Positions 1 through 10,338 of a stretch of 64,000 nucleotides of DNA are shown one piece after another (the first letter of the stretch is position 1; each line of letters starts with the position of its first letter). The position numbers and the translations under genes are program-made. The stretch spans positions 42,941,056 through 43,005,055 of the forward strand of contig CM057006.1 in the NCBI GenBank assembly GCA_029891345.1. Direction: 5' to 3'. The DNA is from Dryococelus australis (lineage: Eukaryota > Arthropoda > Insecta > Phasmatodea > Phasmatidae). The notes under the pieces were generated by a model, which was not told the origin of the DNA, searched no databases, and was given only the letters and a program-made list of their open reading frames with translations.

Positions 1-112
1 CCATTTTTGACCATGTGAATTTGACAGTTCGATTGGCGTGGGGTAGGTCAGTGTTGGGTACATGCGCAGAAGATGGAAAATCGGTCTACTTTCTTTTCAC
101 ATAGTTTTCCTT
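1..112. repeat. dispersed repeat E, copy 1
   Basis: This segment aligns with 51189-51300 in the same orientation. Shared blocks include CCATGTGA, TTTGACAGTT, TAGGTCA.TGTTG and GTACATGCGCAG. It may be the end of a longer element that starts left of the window. No coding capacity is visible and the family is not recognised. Confidence 0.5.
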
Positions 113-382
113 ACGGGTAAAGATATGTACACACTACATAGAGCATTTCCCGTAACGTAACACCGAACGAACAGAGTATTGTCCGGGTTGTGTTCGGTTC
201 GGTGTTAGGCCTATATTGTCGCTCCAATTACTGGCCCGAGCCGAACCCAGAGCCAGGACAAGTATGCGTACCAAACGAACGAACCGTGAATGAACAGCAG
301 TCGTACACTGGACTGAGAGTGAGACGCGGGTGTTCGTACAGCTGTACTCTGACATGAATTTGGAGGTAGCTGCAGCGGCATA

Positions 383-581
383 TATGCTTTTTACTGTCAA
401 ATGAGCACTTTCGAAAGTCCTGCTAAAAATCTACTTGAATGTACGTTGTGTATTCTTCCGCCTTATGTGAAATTAACATTGCCATCGGCCTCATAACTTT
501 ATTCATGCGTCGGTCAAAGAAAACTTGAAATTATTAGGAAAGTAAATATTATTAAAATCTGCTAATTTTTACACTTCGAAC

Positions 582-614
<33 letters not shown>

Positions 615-827
615 AGAAAGCGAAAGTAATAATTTAAGTTATCACAAATGGTTACCTAATACTTTTTATTCGACGTTAAGATATGGCATTATTTTCCATA
701 TATCGTTACCAACTTCACTGGGCAAATATCACTCACTGCGCCCATTGAAATATATGTGCATTCAGAGGCAGAAACATATTCCTAAGATTAATTTCTAAAG
801 TGCTCACTTTATCGTGAACAGCCTTTA
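383..827 (+). mobile_element. family A MITE, copy 1 (forward)
   Basis: Family A is about 430 bp and non-autonomous. The left end reads TAGGCTGTTCACGGTAAAGTG and the right end is its reverse complement, ending AACAGCCTTTA. Internal landmarks in order are AGATCTACTTG, TTCTTCCGCC, ATTAACATTGCCAT, CACTTTATTCATGCG, an A-rich run, TTATTCGACGTTAAGATATGG, CCAACTTTACTGGGC, GTGCGCCCGTTAAAATAT and CAAAAGTGCTCAC. This copy has a worn left end (TTACTGTCAAATGAGC) and a 27-bp poly(A) run. It encodes no transposase, so mobilisation must be in trans. Confidence 0.85.
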
Positions 828-1861
828 CATGTATGTGCATTAACTTGGCTTTAAGGAAGAAGAGAAAAATGAGACGTTGGTGGTAGACCCGGCATTTTGA
901 GCAAAGGGAACAGTATGGTGGATCAACGTTAATGGCATACTTGAGATTCCAGCATGTTAGCGGTCAATATAAAAAAACTTTAGACGGGTGTCACCTGTAG
1001 ATTTGAATATTTTCTTTCACTGGTAGGAGGAAAGATAGCAAAGAAAGATAAAAACCTGAGACAAGCCATTACTGTGAAATATAGATTGACAGTAGCCAAG
1101 TAGTTGGCGAATGGTGACAGTTATTCCAGCCGCCAATACCTCTTCAGGATTTCAAAGCAATGTGTTGGACATATTGTTCCCGATGTGTGTCAAGCTTTGG
1201 TCGACGAACTCGCTGAATACATTCAGGTAATTATATATATATATAAACAATTATAATTTAATACTGTGAAACAAAACGTTCTTATTTATGGCCATATATT
1301 TCACAACAAAATACAGTGGTCTTATCTTCAGACAAAAAAAAAAACGAAGTAATGAATCGATGAGGAAGTTAAAAGAAACATAATGTCTATACTTAAGCAC
1401 AAGGACAACGTTAGAAGAAGGCCTACTGCATGCAATGTCACATTGCTGTTATTGCCTTGATTGTCATTCAGCACAAAGGTTTACTACAAATAAGTTTCTA
1501 ATAGGTAATTACATTATGGGATAATACATGTTAGAAACTACAGATTCAGGACATATCAATGTGGCGCATTTGATAGCACTTAGACGTGTTTCTGTTACAC
1601 AATTACGTAAAACAAGTATTGTTTTGGAATTAAAAAATTTCCGCTTAAGCCAGTACAGTAGCCATAACAAGCGGAAGGGTTTGTGTCTAGGCGGGCCAGG
1701 GACCCTCCCGAATGTTAATCAATTTTGGTAAATCATTACATTGTCTTTATTCTTATATCTGTGAGGATACTACTAGAATGTTATTACCTTTATGATAAAA
1801 AACGGCATTGTTTTCCATCTACGTAATGTAGTCTATGGAAAAGACAAGTCTCCCTTACAGC
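828..1861. other. no gene recognised
   Basis: AT-rich sequence with short simple repeats (AT run near 1235-1245, A run near 1335). The reading frames found here are short and have no recognisable protein features. Confidence 0.5.
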
Positions 1862-2115
1862 CAGTGGCATACAGAAGGATGGTAAACAGGGTCCGGGCCT
1901 CTACCTGAAGCTCCTTAACGTACAAAGTCAAATACATGAGAAACTGTGAAACGTACATTAATAGACACGAGTAAAAAACTGACGTAAGTGATGTGTGTCA
2001 ATTTCGATTTTTTGTTACGTCTAAGGGAACAATATTTTATTCACAAATATACTTAGCATATGTAACTTGTATACGATTGCGCCCCCTTTGAAAGCAATGT
2101 CTGGCTACGCCACTG
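1862..2115. mobile_element. hAT-like MITE
   Basis: The left end CAGTGGCATACAGAAGG and the reverse complement of the right end, CAGTGGCGTAGCCAGAC, form a terminal inverted repeat of the CAGTGGCG class that I associate with insect hAT-type elements. It is 254 bp long and non-coding. The subterminal right sequence GCGCCCCCTTTGAAAGC is also typical of that class from memory. A clean 8-bp target duplication is not visible (CTTACAGC against GAATGGGC), so the copy is old or the ends are slightly misplaced. Confidence 0.55.
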
Positions 2116-2146
2116 GAATGGGCTATTGGTAACGGTAAACTATGTA

Positions 2147-2390
2147 TAGGCTGTTCACGGTAAAGTGAACACTTTTTAAGCCCCCCCCCCCCAACAGGCT
2201 TTAACCACTAATAAATATATCTTATTGCAGCATCAGACATTAAATTTTGTGGGTGGTGAAATGTACACACTGTGTTTATTCGTCACTTTGTAATGTATAT
2301 ATTAAAATGCAGCAAGAAGATGGAAATAGGATGAAAGGGAAAAATTAAGCAGGGCCTTAAAATGTTGCTCACTTTACCGCGAACAGCCTA
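2147..2390 (-). mobile_element. family B MITE, copy 1 (reverse)
   Basis: Family B is about 235 bp and uses the same terminal repeat as family A, but has a different interior. Landmarks in forward orientation are AGGCCCTAGTTAC, a run ending TTTTTTATCCTTT, GTAAATATTGCCATATAAG, ACACAGTGTGTA, TTCCACCGCACTCGGAAG, TTAACGTCTAAGGC, AAAATAAAATATATTTATT and CAAAAGTGCTCAC. This reversed copy is flanked by TA on both sides (2145-2146 and 2391-2392). A 12-bp C run replaces part of the left subterminal region. Confidence 0.85.
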
Positions 2391-2700
2391 TAATTGCATA
2401 TGAATATATTTAAAAAATATTTCTCTGTGCCAAAACTTTCTGGTCGTTCGGACAGCTGTTACGCATGTCATCCACACTGACAGCTCCCGAGACGAACCTC
2501 AACGCGAGCATACCATTGATGTTTCGTTGCGAGACCGCCTCTGGAGGGAACCGGCTCCGAACCGAACCCCAAGCGGATTTTGTTGGGTCCGGTGTTACGG
2601 GGTCTCGTACACACTACCGAACATGATGCGGTGTTCGGCTCGCGACACTGTTACGTTACGGCGAATGCTCGCTAGTGTTTACATGCCTTAAGATAAACTT

Positions 2701-3005
2701 ACCGCACCCTGGAATAAAATTATTGTACATGGTAACGGAAAATTTCATACATGGATGGGAAAATTACGTTACGACGTGTACGCCTAGATCTTCTCGTTCG
2801 TTTGTAACTATTAGAGAATTGTATTTTATATATTTTTTTACCCCAAAATTATTTGTATTGTTTGGTCATAAAAGCTGTCGAACATGGCTCATTATATGTG
2901 AGGTATATATATACCGCACTCTGTAGAAAAATTCACGTACAGAGCGGTGGAAAATCCCATAAGTGGATGGTGAAATTACCTTACGACGAGCGCATCTCTT
3001 CAGCA
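2701..3005. repeat. degenerate direct repeat pair, period about 211 bp
   Basis: Block 1 (2701-2800) and block 2 (2912-3005) share ACCGCAC, then TGTACA or CGTACA, GGAAAAT, CATACATGGATGG or CATAAGTGGATGG, AAATTAC.TTACGACG and ATCTTC or ATCTCTTC. The spacer is AT-rich. No reading frame is conserved between the two blocks, so this looks like an old duplication or part of an unrecognised element. Confidence 0.5.
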
Positions 3006-3599
3006 CTGTCTCAACAGCTAAGTGGGAGGACGGGCGGAAGAAACAATCCTTCAACACGCTAATATTCAGTGATGCTGTCATGCTGTCGTCGTGGTGGAAT
3101 GGATGGTGCATCGACCTGTTTTGATAAGAGGATCACGGTTCGCGCCCACCCGCCGGCAAGCGTCGGGGATTTTAGTGTTGAGGTTTCGATTTCTATTCGT
3201 CAGAGGATATAGATGGTAAAAAATTAACAGTGCCAATACTCCGGGATATTTTTTAATATAATTTTAGTACACGATATAGTTAATATTCCCTTACTTGTAT
3301 GGGATTTTCCGTTACTTGTTTGGGATCCCCCCCCCCCCTCCAATTTTGTCTGGTACTTTTGCCATACGATTAGGAAATAGTTCTTTACTTGCTATGTAAA
3401 TTTACTCTATATTTAAGAAGTGACTTCACTTTGCATGTAGAGGTAATTAGATTCCCTTACATGTAAAGAAATCTTACCTTAAATTTTTTTTTACAGTGCT
3501 TTTAAGATGAGGCCTGTTGAGTGATTTCAAGACTCCACGGACATTAGAAACGCAATTTCAGAGCAATCCAATATAGCAAAAAAAAATTACTTTTTGTTT
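3006..3599. other. no gene recognised; weak tRNA-like patch
   Basis: A GC-rich patch near 3130-3180 contains GGATCACGGTTCGCGCCC, which recalls a SINE B-box region, but no matching A-box or body was found. The rest is AT-rich, with a 12-bp C run at 3327-3338. Confidence 0.35.
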
Positions 3600-4150
3600 C
3601 AGAGCTGTCTTTCTCAAAATATACGTGTCGGATACATCCAAAAATATTCAAGGGTACTTCATTGAAACTTGCTACAGACTTCCCACCAAATAAATCATAG
3701 GGTCAACGCTTGATACTCTATAGATACAGGCAGCACGACGAGTACATTGTACCCCAGTTCAGAGTCATGCGCTTAGTGGCTATGTCGCATTTAATCGCGT
3801 GGCAATGTAGCCCTTATCACTCGCGCGCTTCTTTGCCTCGCACGTGGAAAATATCTCCAGTTAGGCGGACGCCGTAATGATGCACTACACAACCCTCTTA
3901 AAACGGATATGAATTTCAAACACAGTAAATAAAATGTATTATCCACAAAGTTCTTCATTAAAATCATTACGCGAAAATTGTCTCTAACTTTAGAATGCTG
4001 TGTACAGTCCCTTGAAAAGATGAAATTTAAAAGTTACATCTCGCCTGCCAACTTAGTAACATTCCCGATGCTTCGAAACGGAATTTCTTGTAAATGGGTT
4101 TTAACGATAATTTATTGAAAACGATAAACGACACTACATCCTGTATTAAA
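3600..4150. repeat. dispersed repeat F, copy 1
   Basis: Parts of this segment recur at 14265-14700 (block with cgcccgtatcactc against agcccttatcactc) and at 42655-42960 (GAAACTTGCTAC, GCAGCACGA, GGTTCAGAGTCATG). All copies are diverged and non-coding, and clear ends were not found. It could be an old SINE-like or DNA element. Confidence 0.4.
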
Positions 4151-4369
4151 ACATTTAAACACAATAACAGTTTTCTTTAGATAAACATTCAAATAAGCAT
4201 TACAGTAACTTGGTTATTAAAGTGTAAGACAGGATAAAAAATTCGCATCACCTTTTTTTTTGTTTAAGTCACACAGTTTAGCTATCTTCAGACATGACCT
4301 AAAAATTAGAACACCTTTTTGCAGTGAAATTCAAGCAACGCTTCCAGAGCTACAGGCGAAAGATATAGT
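4151..4369. other. AT-rich spacer
   Basis: Sequence between repeat F and the SINE, with a short T run. Nothing else recognised. Confidence 0.4.
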
Positions 4370-4628
4370 GATTGAGTGAGTGAAGAAATTTGTACGGTTC
4401 TCAACATCGAGGTCTTGAGAACCGATGAGAGTGAAGCGAGGCGAGTATGGAGCAGCGCCGGAATGCAAGGGTGGGGAAAACGGGAGATCCCTGAGAAAAC
4501 CCGCTGACCAGCTGCGTCCTCCGACACTATTCTCACGTGCGTAAATCCAGGCGAGAGTCCGCCGGGCACCTAACCCAGTTCGCCTAGGTTGGAGGCGAGT
4601 AGTTTAACCACTACACCACCGCGGCCCC
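4370..4628 (-). mobile_element. SINE family S1 (minus)
   Basis: S1 is a tRNA-derived SINE of about 250 bp. In sense orientation it has a GGGGCCGCGGTGG head, an A-box-like GTGGTTAAACTACTCGCC, CCAA/GGCGAAC, a T-arm or B-box-like GGTT.A, then the body (GTGCCGGACGATGCCG.TGGTC, GGGTTTTCTCGGGGAT, CCATTCCGGCGCTGCTCCAT, CTCATCGG, AAGACCTCGATG, AAGAGCCG) and a CACTCACTCA tail. This copy keeps the full layout but its B-box is eroded. Pol III promotion is inferred from the boxes. Confidence 0.85.
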
Positions 4629-6813
4629 ACGAAAGGTTTAATGGAGCGATTCTCGTCTTCTGCGCCTATGTTCCTCACTTTGGCTTACGATGTGCTAGGA
4701 ACTACTACTAATGATACTATTTAACCCATGCGATCAAATAGTGATTGAGATTTGTGTGTATTTGGTTTTTCAACGCATTAAATCATTAATTAATTAAATT
4801 TCTAAACAGCTATTTTTAAAGTATGTTTTTATTTTTTAAATAGGTTGTTTCGGAAAGTTGGTTATTTCTGTATTGTAATTTTTCGTGTTGTTACGCGAGT
4901 GAAATAGGAAAAAGTTTGTTCATCTGTTCATGGCCATTTCCTGTTTAGCTGACAGCAGAAATTGGTGAGATGGTGGTTTGGCTAACTTTAGGGTGCCCAC
5001 CCTCAGAAAAGTCAGCAAAATGTATGGTAATTTTCATCTTGGTCAGGGAAAATATAAATAATTTGGTACTTTGCAAAAGTTGTTAATTGTGCGAATACAC
5101 GGCAATGCAATTAGAAGCATATGCAAGTTAAATTTTGAATTCTTATGTTTGTGATCTGGCAATATATTTCTTAAAAGTCGCAGATGGTATATATGTACGA
5201 AATATTTCTTTCGTGTGTGTGAAGTCAATAGCGTGTATCGCGAGAAAAATAGATGGGTCGAATAAAATGTCGGCCCTGCTTGCTTGGTCTGTTGCAGTGT
5301 AAATTAATTCTGCTTCACTGATAGCGTATTTGCTCTGTCAGCGATGGGGAAAAAAAAAAAAAAAAAAATGTTACCGGAAGGTTTCGGTCCTGAGAATAGG
5401 TCAGGGAAAATGGCGAGATTCTGCCTGTCGGGGAATTCGAAAATGGAATTTCAGTGGACATCCTGTAAATGCTTGTGTCTTTACGAGGCGGTAAGAAGTA
5501 TTGTACTAACGTTTTAAATCGCGTCATTGTGTAAACACTGTTCGACCCATGGGGCGACACACCCATTGGCCGCACAGCCGTTGAGTGTCGGGGGTCACTC
5601 ATATTCGCCACTCGCATTTTACGTGCGCACTTTGTCCTGTGTTCGTTCTACGTTCAGGGCACACGCCACAAGAGAGAAGCAGTTTAGGGCATTATGGCCC
5701 GTTTACCGCCGGAATAGTGCAATGTCGTATAATGTTCCTCGTGGCTAGAGGTTTCAGACAGGCTACTTGCTCACGGGTCAAATAGCTGAAAATAGTCTGT
5801 CTGCGGTCAGGGTTACCACACGCTCGCGGCGACACCGGAGGACACTTGCTCTGGAAAAATTTAGGACGATGCACGTAATGGCGAGGCATACATAAATGTT
5901 TTTTTCTTTTTTGCATATAGTTTATCTGAATGATGTTGGAAAATATTAGTTTAATCGAGCAAACAATTTCCAAAAGTCTATTAACATAAAGTAATGTCTC
6001 CATTATTAGTTGACATAAAATATGTAATCTAAGTGCCAGGAGAATGAACACGCTTTAAAAAATATATAATTTTTATTCACGATGGTTAGTGTTAATGTGC
6101 TGTAAAGTATATTATTGTGCTAACAAGCTTTGACAAAACAAAGAGTCGACATTCATTGGTATTTCGTTTTCAGTGACAGAGAAATTTCCCTTTTTAGTTT
6201 ATCCCAAGTTACTTTCTGGCGTAGTATTCTACACTTACAAAGTCGTATGGAAATCTATTTCCATAGGAAAGAAAATCATTTTATTGGGACTGACTTGTTT
6301 ACAGTAACCAAATCGTGCATTAGTGATAGTAAAGGTTATATGAATTTAAGTTTGCTGTTATTAAGTTGTTTCTAAATAATCGTTTGTTTTATGCCAATAT
6401 TTTTAATGGCAGAATTCAGGTAAGGCGGATAAGTTTATCCTAAACAGGGCTTTCAAAAGTTCTCAACTAACCATCAACACTCTATGTAAGTCATTCATGC
6501 TGTAATTTACCAATGAATTTATTTTGCCCGATTTTAACGATTCGAGGCGCACACTAATTTTGAAGCACGTACTAAAATAATTAGTGCTCTCCTACTTTCG
6601 CAACTGCGGTAGAGTTCGTGTCTGTGTAGGTCGTGTATGTCTACTTTGTTCATAACTCAATTAAAACCCGATTTTACAACCCTTAAATTCAGTGATAAAT
6701 TATCATGCGAACGTCTATTGTATTAAGTTTGTATATTTATTACATCACAATTACGTGTGATTTATTACGTTTATTTTAGTTTCTGCGTGGCTCTTTCCCA
6801 GTTTATTAATTCG
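4629..6813. other. no gene recognised
   Basis: Mostly AT-rich unique-looking sequence. A GC-richer stretch at about 5530-5830 gives several overlapping short open frames on both strands, none with recognisable domains. An A run lies at about 5348-5367. Confidence 0.5.
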
Positions 6814-6822
6814 CTATTTAAT

Positions 6823-7028
6823 TAGAGTGAGTGAAGAGATTTGGGCGGCTCTTAACATCGAGGTCTTGAGAGTCGATGACGATGATTGGAAGTGAATATG
6901 GAGCGGCGCCGGAATGGAGGGGTGGGGGAACTGGATATCCCCGAGAAGACCCGGCGACCCGGCCGGGGATTGAACCCGGTTCGCCTTGGTGGGAGGAGAG
7001 CGTGCTAAGCGCTCAGCCACCGCGGCCC
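6823..7028 (-). mobile_element. SINE family S1 (minus), with intact target duplication
   Basis: This is a well preserved copy with sense-strand A-box region GTGGCTGAGCGCTTAGC and B-box GGTTCAATCCC. It is flanked by the 9-bp direct repeat CTATTTAAT (6814-6822 and 7029-7037), which fixes the insertion boundaries. Compared with other copies it lacks the middle block GTGCCGGACGATGCCG. Confidence 0.92.
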
Positions 7029-7037
7029 CTATTTAAT

Positions 7038-7641
7038 CAAAGTATTTAATTTTTTTTTTTACTTTCTTACCTCTCCGGTAAATTCGTCCACTCTTATTGT
7101 GCATCAATTTATTGTCTTGATATCATCCGTAATGCTAACTCTATGTTTCACGAGGAGTTACCTCCACTCACAGGGCGTATTCCTTACATCATTTGGAGAA
7201 AAAATATGTTGGTCCTATTCCCAATACTTTTTCAAAGTAATTCGACAAATTATTGCGTATGGGGATGGATGAAGGATATTGTTTACTGAAGGACTCCACA
7301 AAAATGTGAGGAACTACTTGTGGGTATCATGCATGCCGCTACAGAAATTAAAGATAGCCGTGTGCAGCTACGTATAGCAACATATGCGGTTTATGAGTGC
7401 GGCCAAGTGCGTGGAAATAGACGGAAATATTTTGAACAAATTATGTAAGCTTGTTAGGCGCAATTGTGATGCTCAACTGTAAACAAACACGGTCTGATAA
7501 TACTTTACTGTATATACTTCTAGAATGGTTCTTATTTTATTCATTTTCAAATGTTTCGAATTACTCATTAAATATTTTGCTCCAAATGATGTTAGAAATA
7601 GGCCCTGTGAGTGGTGATGACTAACCGTGAATCATCTTGTA
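7038..7641. other. no gene recognised
   Basis: AT-rich, with a T run at 7050-7059. No homologous blocks elsewhere in the window were noticed. Confidence 0.45.
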
Positions 7642-8068
7642 TAGGCTGTTCACGGTACATTCTACGTTTTAGAAAGTCCTGAATAGAATCTACTTCCCCT
7701 CTTATTTCGTATTCTTCCGCAGTGTGTAATATTAACATTGCCATGGACCGTTTCACTTTATTCATTCGTCTAACGAACGGAAACAAAGGAATTTTTAGGA
7801 AAGGGAATGTATTAATAACATGAAAATGCGTGCTCTTATTACGTATGAAACAAAAATAAACTTTAGACTTCAGTAGCTATAAATCTGCATATTTAATTCT
7901 CAATAAAACGTCAGAGCTTGAAAATATTTTTATTACCTTGCTGCCAACTTAACTGGAGCTTGCGTGCCACTGTCACGTGTAGTTATTGTCAGTGTTTTTT
8001 TTTTCAGTGGTTGGTTTTAAAAGTGCTTATTTTGGTTTTAAAAGTGCTTATTACCGCAAACAGCCTTC
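7642..8068 (+). mobile_element. family A MITE, copy 2 (forward)
   Basis: The left end TAGGCTGTTCACGGTA follows TA at 7640-7641. The middle is diverged, and a 20-bp tandem duplication (TGGTTTTAAAAGTGCTTATT, near 8028-8052) sits in the right subterminal region. It abuts copy 3 with only a few bases between. Confidence 0.8.
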
Positions 8069-8074
8069 GTAAGT

Positions 8075-8496
8075 AAAGGCTGTTCACGATAACGTGAGCA
8101 CTTTTGAAATCAGCCTTAGAAAAAAAGTCACTGCTGCTATCTGCATAATATTTTAACGAGCGCACTAAGTGGAATGTGCCCAGTAAAGTTGGCAACATGG
8201 AGGTAAAGTAGTTCCCTGCCTTAGCGTCGAATTAAAAGTGTTAGATTAACAACTGTGATAACCTAAATGATTTATTTCTCTTTCCTTATTTTTTAATGCG
8301 TGTAAGAGTAGCAACTAGCAAACTTGGAAAATATTAAATTTTCTAATGATATCGCAGTTTTACTAGACCGACGCGTGAATAAAGTGATGAGACTCATGAC
8401 AGTGTTAATTTTACGTAACGCGGAAGAATACACGACTTGCATACAGGTAGATCTTAAGCAGGGCTTTCGAAAGTGCTCAGTTTACCGTGAACAGCT
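8075..8496 (-). mobile_element. family A MITE, copy 3 (reverse)
   Basis: Full length, beginning GGCTGTTCACGATAACGTGAGC and ending GCTCAGTTTACCGTGAACAGC. It lies tail-to-tail with copy 2, so the two form a large imperfect inverted repeat at 7642-8496. An open frame at 8324-8536 belongs to the recurring family A frame described in the findings. Confidence 0.85.
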
Positions 8497-9267
8497 CGTG
8501 TGCGCAGTATGTTTAAATTCTGGTGGTACAATTTAATAAATGCGATGACGCCTTAAATACGTTAGTAATAACATGTTGTTATACTTTGGCGTCTTTTTTT
8601 TTTTTTTTTTTTTGGAAGAAAGAAAGACGTATGATAAGGGTAGGTTGGGGAGAGGGTGCAGCAAGCTACTGGCCCGTGTCACGCGACGACCCGCATGAGA
8701 GACCGTAGTTTCCGGCAAAGTGAAATAGGGGGACGTGGTGTTAGGAATGCGACTCGTCGCGTTTGCCATAATGTCGCCGGGTTGGGCGCCCGCGTCAACA
8801 TTCCCCGAACACCAGAGGCTTTCGCATGTCGCGACGTACGTCGCCCTAATCCCGGAAGCCGTGTTGGGAGGGGAAAAAAGGAGGGGGCACGGAACAGTCG
8901 GCATGTCGCCCCCACTCCTCCGCCTGATTCGTGACGTCAGCAGGACGGAGTTTCCGCCGAGGGATTTCTGCTAGCTGGCGCCACGGAGCCGCGTTCCGGC
9001 TCTCGTTTCGTGGGTGTGCTGCGAAGCGTCACAGCGACAGGCTGTGCATTGTAGCTGTGATCGAGTTAGTCTGGTTCCAGACTAAAAGACAGGACTACGG
9101 GGGAGGGGGATCGAAAAGAGTCCACTCCCCCCCCCCCCTTTTTTCTCATCAGGCAGTTCCGAAACTGATTGCTGGAATTGAAATATACAGGTTGTGTCTA
9201 AATCCCCATTATACATTGTAAGCGCTTGTAGTAGGGACCAAGGCGGTTACGTCTTGCATAGGAACTT
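8497..9267. other. GC-rich, CpG-rich stretch, no gene recognised
   Basis: From about 8650 to 9060 the composition shifts to GC-rich with many CG dinucleotides, so six frames stay open by chance. None shows a domain. Homopolymer runs sit at 8595-8613 (T) and 9127-9138 (C). It could be a CpG-island-like promoter region, but no TATA or initiator arrangement stood out. Confidence 0.4.
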
Positions 9268-9828
9268 ACGTGCGGAAACGTACTGTTTCCCCGCGACAAA
9301 CAAAACACCACCACATCACACGTTGACCTCTTCCACGTCTGCAACATTCTTTACGTAGTTTCTCTTCTGGGTCCACTTACAAGAAGGGCTCGATGTGACG
9401 ACCAGCGACGTCTTACACAAACACGCACGATGACCAATACCTGGAAGTCCAAGATCCGCCGCTGGTCGATGTGGCCCAGATTGTTTGGCCTGCACGTTCG
9501 CCCGACTTGACTCCGCTAGACTACTTCCTGTGGGGGCCACATGAAGGGCGTGATTTACGATACCTCTGTGGAATCAGAGGAAGACCTGCTGTCGCGGATT
9601 ATGGCTGCGGCGGATCTTGGACTTCCAGGTATTGGTGATCGTGTGTACCAGAACATGGTACGAAGGTACCGTGTTTGTGTAGACGTCGCTGGTCGTCACA
9701 TCGAGCCCTTCTTGTAAGTGGACCCAGAAGTTAAACAACGTACAGTGTGCTGCAGGCGTGGGAAAGGTCGACATGTGATGTGGTGGTGTTTTGTTTGTCG
9801 CGGGAAAACTGTACGTTTCCGCACAACA
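9268..9828. mobile_element. fold-back Tc1/mariner-type remnant
   Basis: Two arms, about 9269-9462 and 9607-9826, are inverted copies of each other. They share TGCGGAAACGTAC, the CGCGACAAACAAAACACCAC block and the transposase 3-prime end with TACAAGAAGGGCTCGATGTG. The right arm is the natural 3-prime end of a transposase gene. The left arm is an inverted copy that replaces the normal 5-prime part, so the element is a head-on dimer of 3-prime ends around a short unique core (9463-9606). The left arm lacks about 26 bp present in the right (near 9640-9668). Confidence 0.8.
9463..9717 (+). pseudogene. Tc1/mariner-type transposase, C-terminal fragment
   Basis: Translation from 9468 gives WPARSPDLTPLDYFLWG, the signature around the third catalytic acidic residue of Tc1/mariner DDE transposases (the D of PLDYF). 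One extra G in the G run near 9532-9536 then shifts the frame. The continuing frame reads GVIYDTSVESEEDLLSRIM and later RHIEPFL, stopping at TAA 9715-9717, the usual short C-terminal ending of this class. The N-terminal DNA-binding domain and the first two catalytic residues are absent, so the copy is inactive. The reading of the family rests on the SPDLTPLD motif and is firm; the exact clade is not determined. Confidence 0.88.
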
Positions 9829-10139
9829 GCATAATATAATCATCAATACAATAGAATGTCAAGAAATCAACCCCCAAGCTGCTAGGGGAGTCGTGGTGTA
9901 ATGCAGGAAAACCGCGCCACTCTCACCCTTCACGCAACTTTTTGTAGATAATTTGCAATATTATATTAAAATGTAATCCATGAAGGCTGTAATGGGAAAA
10001 TAAAGTATCAAATAAAATAAAAAACAAATCAAAGAGGAACATCTTATACCCTTGTATAACCCAGATAGGTCACTGGTACGGGGGTGATAAGAAAAATGCG
10101 TGTCCGGCCTTGACTGGCCACGAAATAAAAGAAAAGTGT
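9829..10139. other. no gene recognised
   Basis: AT-rich flank of the fold-back element. Nothing recognised. Confidence 0.4.
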
Positions 10140-10338
10140 ATGCTGTACGGGATTTAACGTGCCCGCCTACCTTGGCCTATTTTCCACGTTCGAGTTCGCA
10201 CGTCGCTGGTAGGCAGGTTTTCTCGGTGGTATTCAGTTTCCCTCTCCTTTTCATCCATCCTCAGCTCGTTTCACTTTCACCTACTGTAAAGACCTCGATG
10301 TTAACAGCCGCCCAAATCTCTTCACTCAATCACTCATA
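10140..10338 (+). mobile_element. SINE family S1 (plus), degraded head
   Basis: The 3-prime half is clear: GGTTTTCTCGGTGGTATTC, AAGACCTCGATGTTAACAG, CCGCCCAAATCTCTTCACTC and the CACTCA tail. The head is diverged, with a remnant of GTGCCCGCCTACCTTGGC and a B-box-like CGTTCGAGTTCG. Confidence 0.75.

Larger units (their letters stand above)
123..2680. mobile_element. candidate DNA element with diverged terminal inverted repeats, containing younger insertions
   Basis: The left arm (about 127-270) carries AGCATTTCCCGTAACGTAAC followed by GAAC/GTTCGG-rich sequence. The right arm (about 2500-2672) carries the reverse complement of similar sequence, including GTTACGTTACGG and GAATGCT. The interior holds A copy 1, a hAT-like element and B copy 1, so the outer element would be older than these. 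No transposase ORF is visible. The arms are imperfect and target duplications were not found, so the boundaries are approximate. Confidence 0.35.

Noticed and set aside
8533..8934. Several overlapping open frames on both strands
   Set aside because: GC-rich composition with few stop codons; none has recognisable domains and they exclude each other.
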